From NCBI RefSeq assembly GCF_900114005.1, contig NZ_FORM01000001.1:558001-622000 (forward strand): a stretch of DNA of 64,000 bases. Direction: 5' to 3'. The position numbers and the translations under genes were made by a program. Every line of letters starts with the position of its first letter. The stretch's first letter is position 1. The notes under the pieces were generated by a model. The model saw nothing but the letters and a program-made list of their open reading frames with translations. It made no database searches and was not told the DNA's origin. This document shows positions 26,961 through 34,210 of this stretch, in pieces. The stretch is from Olleya namhaensis (GTDB lineage: Bacteria; Bacteroidota; Bacteroidia; Flavobacteriales; Flavobacteriaceae).

Positions 26961-27126
26961 AAAAAGCCTCAATTTACATTGAGGCTTTCTGATTTTAACT
27001 ACTAATATGAAATTAATATTATCCCTTAAACTAACAAATTTTAGCGTTATAATCTGTTACAAATGTAGCCGATGTTCTGCTTATCGTCTTTATTGAAGGT
27101 CGGTTTTAAAGTGCTTTCGATTAAAA
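26960..27126 (-). repeat. duplicated RNA-like element, copy 1 (terminator-ended)
   Basis: This copy matches 27384-27551 in the same orientation. A block of about 80 bases (about 26988-27066) has only about three differences. A 34-base block ending in TGCTTTCGATTAAAA (27093-27126) is identical, and a variable middle of about 30 bases separates them. Read on the minus strand the element ends in the hairpin AAAGCCTCAA/TTGAGGCTTT plus seven T, a proper terminator. That polarity suggests a small RNA or a 3' UTR structure. A 29-codon frame on the + strand is not kept in copy 2. Confidence 0.6.
26963..26988. terminator. bidirectional hairpin terminator
   Basis: AAAGCCTCAA (26963-26972) pairs with TTGAGGCTTT (26979-26988). 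Seven A on the left make it strongest for minus-strand transcription; it can also serve the GT9 gene on the + strand, where the T-run is short. Confidence 0.75.
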
Positions 27127-27383
27127 GCTATTAAAAGGGGTGAATAACTGTTTTTTGATTGTTTTCTATTCAAAAAGAAATTACTATCACGATTTAAACA
27201 CTTATTGAATGCTAATTCAATACTAGATTGTCTAGTATAAATTGAAATGTTATATAAAGTCCTTGCCTGCGTAATTACGTTTTTTTTATTGATCTTATAT
27301 ATTGGTTTGCATTGCTAATATTGAAGTAGAGGATAAAATAATGGTCAAGTGGACGGAATTTTTTTATTGTAAATATAGGACAC

Positions 27384-27551
27384 AAAAAAAAGCCTCAATA
27401 TAAATTGAGGCTTCTGATTTTAACTACTAATATAAAATTAATATTATCCCTTAAACTAACAAATTTTAGTGTTATAATCTGATACAAATCTATGGGATTG
27501 ACTACTTATTCTATTTTTTGAAGGTCGGTTTTAAAGTGCTTTCGATTAAAA
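27384..27551 (-). repeat. duplicated RNA-like element, copy 2 (terminator-ended)
   Basis: Second copy of the element at 26960-27126. On the minus strand it starts 33 bases after the stop of the PaaE-like reductase and ends with the hairpin AAGCCTCAA/TTGAGGCTT (27390-27398 and 27405-27413) plus eight T. The loop sequence differs from copy 1 while the stem is kept, which favours a structural role. It may be the reductase 3' UTR, an independent small RNA, or a mobile miniature element. Confidence 0.6.
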
Positions 27552-27584
27552 TCATTTAAAATCGACTAACTGCACAACTATGTA

Positions 27585-28640
27585 TTATACGTCGTCATAA
27601 TCCACAGTTAAAGCAGGTGTTGTAGGATGTGCTTGACAAGTAAGTATTAAGCCTTCTGCAACTTCTGCATCTGTTAATATGTTGTTTTGTCTCATAACTG
27701 CTTTACCATCTACAACTCTAGCAATACAACTACTACATACACCGCCTTGGCAAGAATATGGTGCATCTAAGTCTTGTTTTAATGCAGCTTCAAGTATGGT
27801 TTGTTTTTGCGACATGATAAACGTTTCAGACTCATCATCTACAGTAACCGTAATTTCAGAGTTGCCTTCACTTGTGTTTACAGTCTCAGTTGTTGCTTGT
27901 GTAGCGGCTGTAAATAATTCAAAATGAATACTGCTTTTGGCAATATCATTTTCAATTAACACCTCTTTTGCAGTGTTAATCATAGCTTCTGGTCCACAAA
28001 GGTAAAAGTTATCTATGGTAACATGTTTGTATTTGTTTTTAACAATTAAGTTAACTGTACTTTTTTCGATACGTCCAAATAAGGCATTCTCTTCTTGAGA
28101 TTGGCTGTATAAAAACTGAATGTAAAAACGATCTACATATTTATGGTGTAGGGCTAATAATTCTTCTAAAAATATGGTGTCATTTTGTGTTTTGTTACCA
28201 TATACCAGTACAAAGTGACTTTTAGGTTCTTGTTCTAAAACTGTTTTTGCAATACTTAATATTGGTGTAATACCACTTCCGGCAGCAAAGGCTGCAATGG
28301 TGCGTTCTTCTGTAGGTTTTGGTTCAAAAACAAAACGACCTTGAGGTTTTGCAACGTCTAAAGTGTCTCCAACTTTTAAACTGTTGTTAGCGTAAGTACT
28401 AAAGGTTCCGTTTGGTACTGCTTTAACCGCAACGGTAAGTTTTCCGCTTGACGGAGAAGAACATAATGAGTAATCACGTCTTACTTCTGCATCGTTAATT
28501 TTAGTTTTTAGTGTAATATATTGTCCAGCTTTAAACGCGTAGTCTTGTTTTAAGTGGTCTGGTACATTAAAAGTCAAAGTAACACATTGGTCTGTTTGAC
28601 GTGTGATATCCGAAATAGTTAGTGTATTAAATTGAGACAT
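27585..28640 (-). CDS. FAD/2Fe-2S oxidoreductase (PaaE-like, ferredoxin reductase type)
   Basis: 351 residues in three domains. The FAD domain (residues 1-105) has RRDYSLCSS. The NAD(P) domain (residues 108-235) has AAGSGITPILSIAKTVL, YGNKT and FYLCGPEAMI. The C-terminal plant-type ferredoxin domain (residues 262-351) has PYSCQGGVCSSCIARV and a distal LTCQA, giving the four cluster cysteines. It passes electrons from NAD(P)H to a partner oxygenase or other acceptor. No phenylacetate oxygenase subunits are nearby, so PaaE function is not implied. Divergent from padR with an operator-like spacer. Confidence 0.87.
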   Translation of the reverse strand: MSQFNTLTISDITRQTDQCVTLTFNVPDHLKQDYAFKAGQYITLKTKINDAEVRRDYSLCSSPSSGKLTVAVKAVPNGTFSTYANNSLKVGDTLDVAKPQGRFVFEPKPTEERTIAAFAAGSGITPILSIAKTVLEQEPKSHFVLVYGNKTQNDTIFLEELLALHHKYVDRFYIQFLYSQSQEENALFGRIEKSTVNLIVKNKYKHVTIDNFYLCGPEAMINTAKEVLIENDIAKSSIHFELFTAATQATTETVNTSEGNSEITVTVDDESETFIMSQKQTILEAALKQDLDAPYSCQGGVCSSCIARVVDGKAVMRQNNILTDAEVAEGLILTCQAHPTTPALTVDYDDV

Positions 28641-28656
28641 GGTTTTAATTTTTATG

Positions 28657-28664
28657 TAAAAATA
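28657..28664 (-). promoter_or_regulatory. candidate -7 box of the PaaE-like gene
   Basis: On the minus strand this reads TATTTTTA, one mismatch from TAnnTTTG, and lies 16 bases before the ATG at 28640. Confidence 0.3.
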
Positions 28665-28705
28665 ATGAAGCTTTACCGTTTTGCCCGCTGTTTAGAAAAA
28701 AATTA

Positions 28706-28741
28706 ATACATAAGTTTATTATGCATAAGAAAATTATGTAT
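28706..28741. promoter_or_regulatory. putative PadR operator (nested palindromes)
   Basis: ATACATAA (28706-28713) and TTATGTAT (28734-28741) form a perfect inverted repeat around a perfect 10-base palindrome TTATGCATAA (28719-28728). The site lies between the divergent PaaE-like and padR genes and touches the padR -7 box. PadR dimers bind AT-rich inverted repeats of this kind, so autoregulation is likely (inference). Confidence 0.55.
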
Positions 28742-28746
28742 GTTTG
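28739..28746 (+). promoter_or_regulatory. -7 promoter box of padR
   Basis: TATGTTTG is a perfect TAnnTTTG match. It ends only 4 bases before the ATG at 28751, so the transcript would have almost no leader. It overlaps the putative operator. Confidence 0.5.
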
Positions 28747-28750
28747 TAAT

Positions 28751-29089
28751 ATGGCAAATTCAAAATTATATAAGGGTAGTCTGACCACTATTATTTTAAA
28801 GCTTTTAAATGAAAGCGAAAAAATGTATGGTTACGAAATGACGCAAAAAGTGAAAGCAATTACTAAAGGTGAACTTAATATTACCGAAGGTGCTCTGTAT
28901 CCTGCGTTACATAAGTTAGAGGCCGAAGGGTTGTTGGATGTCGAAGTTAAAAAAGTAGATAACCGTTTGCGTAAATACTACAAACTTACCGAAAAAGGTA
29001 ATAAAGAAACGGTTAGTAAATTGGAAGAACTTAAGGATTATATTAAAACGATGGAGACCTTTATGAGTCCTAAATTTAGTTTAGATTAA
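28751..29089 (+). CDS. PadR family transcriptional regulator
   Basis: 112 residues. The winged-helix domain is clear: YKGSLTTIILKLLNESEKMYGYEMTQ, then ITEGALYPALHKLEAEGLL and the wing VDNRLRKYYKLTEKG, with a short C-terminal dimer helix. An ATG at 28721 would add ten residues that are not conserved-looking and would lie across the operator and promoter. The ATG at 28751 (MANSKLYKG) is therefore preferred. One base separates its stop from the first of four paralogous membrane protein genes, so it heads that operon and probably represses it. Confidence 0.88.
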   Translation: MANSKLYKGSLTTIILKLLNESEKMYGYEMTQKVKAITKGELNITEGALYPALHKLEAEGLLDVEVKKVDNRLRKYYKLTEKGNKETVSKLEELKDYIKTMETFMSPKFSLD

Positions 29090-29090
29090 T

Positions 29091-29714
29091 ATGAAGTTAA
29101 GTCAAGAAAACATACAGTTTATAGATAATTACCTGATTAAACTTAAGGTGAAATTTGTAGATGTTAGATTAGAACTTATTGATCATTTAGCATCAGGATT
29201 TGAAGCGTCAAATAAAGAAGAGCAATTAGTAGACTATCTTAAGTCTAAAATTGATTTTATAAAAGACTTTGAAAAGAAACGTCAAAAAACAATCCATTGG
29301 AGTTATCAAAGAGAAATGTGGCGACGTTTAGCGATGTTTTTTTATAAGCCTAATTATCTTCCCTTTACTATAGCATTTGGATTTGCAGTGTATTGGATGC
29401 AGCAATTGCAGCTAAATACAGCATTTACTTTAATACTTATAGTTAGTCTGTCAATTATACATTTTTGGGCGCTTATAACGGGTTATTCTCATCATAAAAC
29501 CTTTAAAAAGTTGCAAATGGCACAGCCTTTATATTCAATAATGGCTTTACCTTCTTTATTTTTATACACTATGGGAGTAGCTAAACCATGGTTAGAAAAC
29601 CAATATTTTTTTATCGCCTTTTGGTTTTTAGCAATTTTATTTAACATAGCTGGAGGCATCGAGTTACGTAACAAAAAGAATAAGATTTTAGAGTATTCAA
29701 AAACTATTATCTAA
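29091..29714 (+). CDS. HAAS-like membrane protein, paralog 1
   Basis: 207 residues. The N-terminal helical domain MKLSQENIQFIDNYLIKL, then VDVRLELIDHLASG, is shared with the three following genes, but this copy lacks the later F-E-D-A...FG part and is about 20-30 residues shorter there. Four hydrophobic segments follow (about residues 90-105, 110-130, 145-162, 168-190). The D-x-R-x-E-L-x-D-H-L motif resembles the HAAS/DUF1700 helical domain that accompanies PadR regulators in other bacteria. It is probably an inner-membrane protein with a cytoplasmic N-domain. Function unknown. Confidence 0.78.
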   Translation: MKLSQENIQFIDNYLIKLKVKFVDVRLELIDHLASGFEASNKEEQLVDYLKSKIDFIKDFEKKRQKTIHWSYQREMWRRLAMFFYKPNYLPFTIAFGFAVYWMQQLQLNTAFTLILIVSLSIIHFWALITGYSHHKTFKKLQMAQPLYSIMALPSLFLYTMGVAKPWLENQYFFIAFWFLAILFNIAGGIELRNKKNKILEYSKTII

Positions 29715-29717
29715 ATA

Positions 29718-30398
29718 ATGAAGTTAACCAAAGACCAAATACAATACATAGATACCTACGTTGAAAAAAGCGGTATAGAATGGTTTGATTTAAAAATCGA
29801 ATTAGTTGACCACTTGGTTGATGCTGCTGCTCAAATTTTAGAAGACAATCCAAAGTTGCCTTTTGAGGATGCAGTAACAAAAGCGAAAATAGCTTTTGGG
29901 ACAAAAGGCTTCAGACCGTTAATAACTAATAGAACTAAGCAAATTGAAAAATCTTTTTATAAAAGGGTTTTTAAGTACCTAATATCCTTTTTTAGTTTGC
30001 CTAAAATTATTATTACAGCAGCTTTAATGTATGTATTAATCACCCTTTTTAATGTTGTTGAGGTTAAAGTATACTTTTTTAATAGTTTAGTAGGTGTATT
30101 ATTTGCTTTTACTATTCTTTCATTTTGGTGGTCTTATAGGCGTAAAACAATAGATAATAAAAAACATTTGTCATTAAGTTATATGCAATCCGTTTCGCAG
30201 TTTGTAAATATGTTGACTCAGTTATTTAGTTTTTCTCTTACACTTTTTAAATCAAGTTTTGTTGAAGGTCAAGGCATACTTTGGTTTATTGTTTTATGGG
30301 TGATTTCTTTTCTGTTTTGTATTGCGTCAGAAGTTGTGTCAAGACAAATTTATAAAGACCAAAAAGCACTGTATTATCAATATAAAATAGCAGCATAA
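29718..30398 (+). CDS. HAAS-like membrane protein, paralog 2
   Basis: 226 residues. MKLTKDQIQYIDTYVEKSG and FDLKIELVDHLVDA give the shared N-terminal helices; LPFEDAVTKAKIAFG (near residue 48) is the second half of the domain. Four hydrophobic segments follow between about residues 97 and 210. The first 35 or so bases of the gene are nearly identical to those of paralog 3, which indicates a fairly recent tandem duplication or conversion. It starts 3 bases after paralog 1. It is probably an inner-membrane accessory or sensor for the ABC transporter encoded downstream (inference). Confidence 0.78.
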   Translation: MKLTKDQIQYIDTYVEKSGIEWFDLKIELVDHLVDAAAQILEDNPKLPFEDAVTKAKIAFGTKGFRPLITNRTKQIEKSFYKRVFKYLISFFSLPKIIITAALMYVLITLFNVVEVKVYFFNSLVGVLFAFTILSFWWSYRRKTIDNKKHLSLSYMQSVSQFVNMLTQLFSFSLTLFKSSFVEGQGILWFIVLWVISFLFCIASEVVSRQIYKDQKALYYQYKIAA

Positions 30399-30404
30399 TT
30401 TTTA

Positions 30405-31121
30405 ATGAAGTTAACCAAAGAGCAAATACAATACATCGATAATTACCTTATTAAAAATGAGGTAAAATACTGGGATGTACGATTAGAATTGTTAGATCAT
30501 ATTGCATTGTCAGTAGAGGATTATATGAATATTAACGGGATGTCTTTTGATAAAGCCTTACTGGTAACCCACCAAGCGTTTGGTAACCAAACTAAAGTAC
30601 ATGGTATTTATCATGGTAAGTTAATGAAACAAGGTTTGTATGCCGACAACCAGGGCTTTAAGGATTTTGAAAAACAAAAGCAAAAAGACATTGGTAAAAA
30701 GTATAGACGGTTACATTGGCAAGGGTTAAAACAACTAATTAAATCGCCAAAGTTTTTACTAGAGTATCTATTATTTTGTGTGATGTTTTACCTCTGTTTT
30801 ATTTTAAATATTAAGGCAACTTTGATCTTAGGATTTATAATTTTAACAATACCTACTTTTTATAGTGGTTACCATTCGGCTATAAGTAAAATGGCAAGAC
30901 GATCTTTAAATATTGTATTATCTATTGGGATAATTGGATTACCATGGAATATTTACAATTTGGTATTGTTATCATTTAATGGTTTTTATGATGATCAAGC
31001 CAGTAAACCCTATTACATTTTATTTATACTAACCATTGTGTGCTATCCATTAGTGCGATCAGGTTTGAAAGTATATTTAGAAATTTTTAATGATTATAAG
31101 CAACAGTATAATTTAATATGA
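30405..31121 (+). CDS. HAAS-like membrane protein, paralog 3
   Basis: 238 residues, the longest of the four. MKLTKEQIQYIDNYLIKNE, then WDVRLELLDHIALS and MSFDKALLVTHQAFG, form the N-terminal helical domain. A charged linker (KDFEKQKQKDIGKKYRR) precedes about four membrane segments between residues 118 and 225. The FEKxxQK linker is also present in paralog 1, so these two are closest in that region. Its TGA stop overlaps the ATG of paralog 4 (ATGA), a sign of translational coupling. Confidence 0.78.
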   Translation: MKLTKEQIQYIDNYLIKNEVKYWDVRLELLDHIALSVEDYMNINGMSFDKALLVTHQAFGNQTKVHGIYHGKLMKQGLYADNQGFKDFEKQKQKDIGKKYRRLHWQGLKQLIKSPKFLLEYLLFCVMFYLCFILNIKATLILGFIILTIPTFYSGYHSAISKMARRSLNIVLSIGIIGLPWNIYNLVLLSFNGFYDDQASKPYYILFILTIVCYPLVRSGLKVYLEIFNDYKQQYNLI

Positions 31122-31807
31122 AGTTAACCCCACCTCAAATAGAAAACCTATATGCCTTTACAAGGCAACATTACGTGGAGCATTACGATTTACAAACCGA
31201 ATTAGTAGATCACTTAGCTAACGATATTGAGTCTGTTTGGCAAACGCAAACCAGCTTGTCTTTTGAAGATGCTAGAGATAAAGCTTTCAAAAAATTTGGA
31301 GTCTTTGGCTTTATGGACGTGTTAGAACGTCGTCAAAAAGCAATGAATAAACGCTACTTTAAATACTTATGGACAGAACTTAAGCAATGGTTTACGTTTC
31401 CTAAATTAATTACTACGCTAGCTTTATTTTTTGGTATTTATTTAGGGTTGTCTACCATTTTTGCAAAATCGTTTTTAATTGGTCTTTTTGTAATAATATG
31501 TGTTTTTACAATCTATAAAAGCACACAGTTAAACAGACAATTTAAACAGCGTAAAGCATTGTCCAATAAAAAATGGATGTTAGAAGAAATAATATTTAAA
31601 CAAGCAGGTGGATCTGCCATAATACTGTTAACCCAATTACCACAATGGTATAATTTTTCGGACAACATTTTTGATAATCCGTACATTGTTTTTGCTGTCT
31701 CTATTTTCTCTACACTGTTTTGTTTGTGGATGTATATTAGTTTTGAGGTTATACCAAACAAAGCAGAACAACTTTTAAATGAAACCTATCCAGAATTTTG
31801 TTTGTAA
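31118..31807 (+). CDS. HAAS-like membrane protein, paralog 4
   Basis: 229 residues. MKLTPPQIENLYAFTRQHYV, then YDLQTELVDHLANDI and LSFEDARDKAFKKFG, keep the domain pattern but are more diverged than copies 2 and 3 (Tyr-Ala replaces the common Ile-Asp). Four membrane segments lie between about residues 100 and 215. It is followed after 53 bases by the DUF5687 permease. Four such copies in a row between PadR and an ABC transporter is unusual. The function is inferred only from context. Confidence 0.76.
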   Translation: MKLTPPQIENLYAFTRQHYVEHYDLQTELVDHLANDIESVWQTQTSLSFEDARDKAFKKFGVFGFMDVLERRQKAMNKRYFKYLWTELKQWFTFPKLITTLALFFGIYLGLSTIFAKSFLIGLFVIICVFTIYKSTQLNRQFKQRKALSNKKWMLEEIIFKQAGGSAIILLTQLPQWYNFSDNIFDNPYIVFAVSIFSTLFCLWMYISFEVIPNKAEQLLNETYPEFCL

Positions 31808-31860
31808 CATTTTTACACATTTGTATACTTATCTATTAAACCAACCAAACATTAACCACT

Positions 31861-33339
31861 ATGATTAGTAAATTTTTAAGTCTAGAATGGAAATCTTTTA
31901 TACGGTCTTCCAACTTTGGTAAAGGCTTAGCTATAAAAATATTGATGGGGTTTTTTGCCTTATATTTTATAGCTGTCTTTTTGTCTTTAGGTGTTTTTAT
32001 TTATCCAGCGCTTAAAAATACGTTTCCAGACAAAGATCCTTTTGTGGTGGTCAATACATTATTGTTTTTCTGGTTTTTAGCAGATTTAATGCTACGCTTC
32101 TTCTTGCAAAAACTTCCAGTTATGAGCGTAAAACCTTTATTAACCGTGCCAATTAAAAGGCGTACAGTGGTTAATTATGTTTTAGGTAAGTCTGCGTTAT
32201 CTTTTTTTAACTTTCTGCCTTTATTTGCAATTGTGCCATTTAGTATTGTTTTAATAACTAAGGATTACGATGTTACTAGAGTTATTACATGGTTGTTAGC
32301 GATGCTATTACTAACGTTGATTAATAATTTTTTAAATTTTATTATTGAAAGTTTCTCGGCAGATACAGAGTTTTCGTTCCTTCCAATCATACTTTTTGCA
32401 GGAGCATTATTTGGGTTAAACCATTTTAATATTGTCAATTTTGCTGACTTATTATCATCAGCCATGTTAGCTATTACTAATAATCCTTTGTATTTATTGG
32501 TGCTTTTGGCGATATTAATTGGGCTATTTGTTTTTAATCATAAAATACTGATCAAAAAATTATACTTAGACAATTCACTTAAAACAAAAATAAAAGAAGT
32601 CACGACTTCAGATTTAGGTTGGACTAAACGTTTCGGAGAGGTTGCACCATTTATGCAATTAGATTTAAAACTAATCTGGCGTAATAAACGTCCAAGGTCT
32701 GCAGTGTTTATTTTGGTAATTGGACTTTTGTATGGATTGTTTTTTTACCCACAACCAATGTACAGAGATATGCCAATAATGTATGGTTTTATTGGTGTGT
32801 TTGTAACAGGGATATTTTTAATCAACTTTGGGCAATTTATTCCTGCATGGGATAGTGGTTATTACAAAATGTTAATGAGCCAGAACATCAAGTATGAGCA
32901 GTATTTAAAATCTAAATATACCTTAATGATGTTAAGCGTTATTATCATGTTTGTGTTAAGTATACCGTATGTGTATTTTGGATGGAAAATCTTAGTTGCA
33001 CATTTTGCAGCAGCCGTCTATAATATTGGTATTAATACTTACGTAATTATGCTTGGTGGGTCTTTTAACCGAAAAAAAATAGACCTAAACCAACGCGCAG
33101 CTTTTAACTACCAAGGGACTGGAGCAGTACAATGGATTATTGGTATTCCGTTGTTATTAATTCCGCTAGCCATTTTTGGATCGTTAACCTATTTTGTAGG
33201 TTTTTATGCAGGTATTTCTGCACTAATAGCTTTAGGATTAATAGGTATTATATTTCATCAAAAAACAATGCGCTTTATTACCAAAAAGTACTTGGCTTCT
33301 AAATATGAGATGGTCAAAGCTTTTAATGAAGACAATTAA
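31861..33339 (+). CDS. DUF5687 ABC-type permease
   Basis: 492 residues with about twelve hydrophobic segments. The start (MISKFLSLEWKSFIRSSNFG) and the cytoplasmic motif LLTVPIKRRTVVNYVLGKSAL match DUF5687 proteins, which act as ABC-2-like membrane subunits in Bacteroidota. The central charged region (residues 240-275, KTKIKEVTTSDLGWTKRFGE) is probably cytoplasmic. It is encoded 37 bases before its likely ATPase. The substrate is unknown; regulation by PadR suggests small toxic molecules or lipids. Confidence 0.85.
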   Translation: MISKFLSLEWKSFIRSSNFGKGLAIKILMGFFALYFIAVFLSLGVFIYPALKNTFPDKDPFVVVNTLLFFWFLADLMLRFFLQKLPVMSVKPLLTVPIKRRTVVNYVLGKSALSFFNFLPLFAIVPFSIVLITKDYDVTRVITWLLAMLLLTLINNFLNFIIESFSADTEFSFLPIILFAGALFGLNHFNIVNFADLLSSAMLAITNNPLYLLVLLAILIGLFVFNHKILIKKLYLDNSLKTKIKEVTTSDLGWTKRFGEVAPFMQLDLKLIWRNKRPRSAVFILVIGLLYGLFFYPQPMYRDMPIMYGFIGVFVTGIFLINFGQFIPAWDSGYYKMLMSQNIKYEQYLKSKYTLMMLSVIIMFVLSIPYVYFGWKILVAHFAAAVYNIGINTYVIMLGGSFNRKKIDLNQRAAFNYQGTGAVQWIIGIPLLLIPLAIFGSLTYFVGFYAGISALIALGLIGIIFHQKTMRFITKKYLASKYEMVKAFNEDN

Positions 33340-33376
33340 TCAATTCAATTAAATCAACCTTTACAACTACTACATC

Positions 33377-34087
33377 ATGATAACAACAACAAATCTTTCA
33401 AAAAAATATAGCGGAAAAGAAGTATTAAATATTTCTAGTTTAGACATTCCTAAAGGTCAAAGTTTTGGGCTTGTAGGTAATAATGGAGCAGGAAAAACAA
33501 CCTATTTTAGTTTGCTTTTAGATTTAATAAGACCAACAACAGGAGATATTAAAAACAATGGTATTTTAGTAAGTCAAAGTGAAGACTGGAAACCGTTTAC
33601 TTCTGCATTTATAGACGAAAGTTTTTTGATAGGCTATTTAACCCCAGAAGAATACTTTTATTTTATCGGTGATTTACGTGGTCAAAACAAGCAAGATGTA
33701 GATAATTTAGTGGCTCAGTTTGCAGATTTCTTTCATGGCGAAATTCTTGGTCAGAAAAAATATCTTCGTGATTTAAGTAAAGGAAACCAAAAAAAGGCAG
33801 GTATTGTTGCTGCGCTTATAGGTAATCCTGAAGTGATTATTTTAGACGAACCTTTTGCTAATTTAGATCCAACAACACAAATTAGACTAAAGGAAATTAT
33901 TAAAGATTTAGCGGAGACAAAAGGAGTAACAGTGTTGGTATCTAGTCATGATTTAATGCATGTTACAGATGTGTGCGAGCGTATTGTTGTGTTAGATAAG
34001 GGGCACGTAATTAAGGATATACAAACTAGTGAGGCTACTTTAAAAGAATTAGAAGCACACTTTTCGGGTGCGGTAGACGTGGCTTAA
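33377..34087 (+). CDS. ABC transporter ATP-binding protein
   Basis: 236 residues. Walker A is GNNGAGKTT near residue 35. The Q-loop region lies around SQSEDWKPF. The signature is degenerate, LSKGNQKKAG instead of LSGGQ. Walker B is VIILDEPFANLDP near residue 155, and the switch histidine is in VLVSSHDLMHV. Together with the DUF5687 permease it makes one ABC-2-type transporter driven from the cytoplasm. Last gene of the PadR-headed unit; the next gene follows after 123 bases. Confidence 0.93.
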   Translation: MITTTNLSKKYSGKEVLNISSLDIPKGQSFGLVGNNGAGKTTYFSLLLDLIRPTTGDIKNNGILVSQSEDWKPFTSAFIDESFLIGYLTPEEYFYFIGDLRGQNKQDVDNLVAQFADFFHGEILGQKKYLRDLSKGNQKKAGIVAALIGNPEVIILDEPFANLDPTTQIRLKEIIKDLAETKGVTVLVSSHDLMHVTDVCERIVVLDKGHVIKDIQTSEATLKELEAHFSGAVDVA

Positions 34088-34210
34088 AAGTAAGTTTCAG
34101 TTCATTTTTTCGAAAAAAGTAAAAAAGATGCTTATTTTTACGGACTTGCAGTCTGTATTAATACTATTTTCTGCATTAATTAGTTATGTATTACACAAAA
34201 TACAACCGCA

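Larger units (their letters stand above)
26961..27584. other. 624-base gap between convergent genes
   Basis: Between the GT9 gene (+) and the PaaE-like reductase (-). It is mostly occupied by two copies of a 167-base element (26960-27126 and 27384-27551). The unique middle, 27127-27383, shows no coding frame that I can support. Confidence 0.6.

Noticed and set aside
27007-27096. 29-codon frame on the + strand (MKLILSLKLTNF...) in the duplicated element
   Set aside because: The second copy has ATA instead of ATG and an early stop, so the frame is not conserved; an RNA reading is more likely.
20638-28640. Phenylacetate degradation island suggested by a PaaK-like and a PaaE-like protein
   Set aside because: The two genes are 5.6 kb apart with unrelated genes between, and no PaaABCD oxygenase or other pathway gene is present. 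The similarities are at superfamily level.
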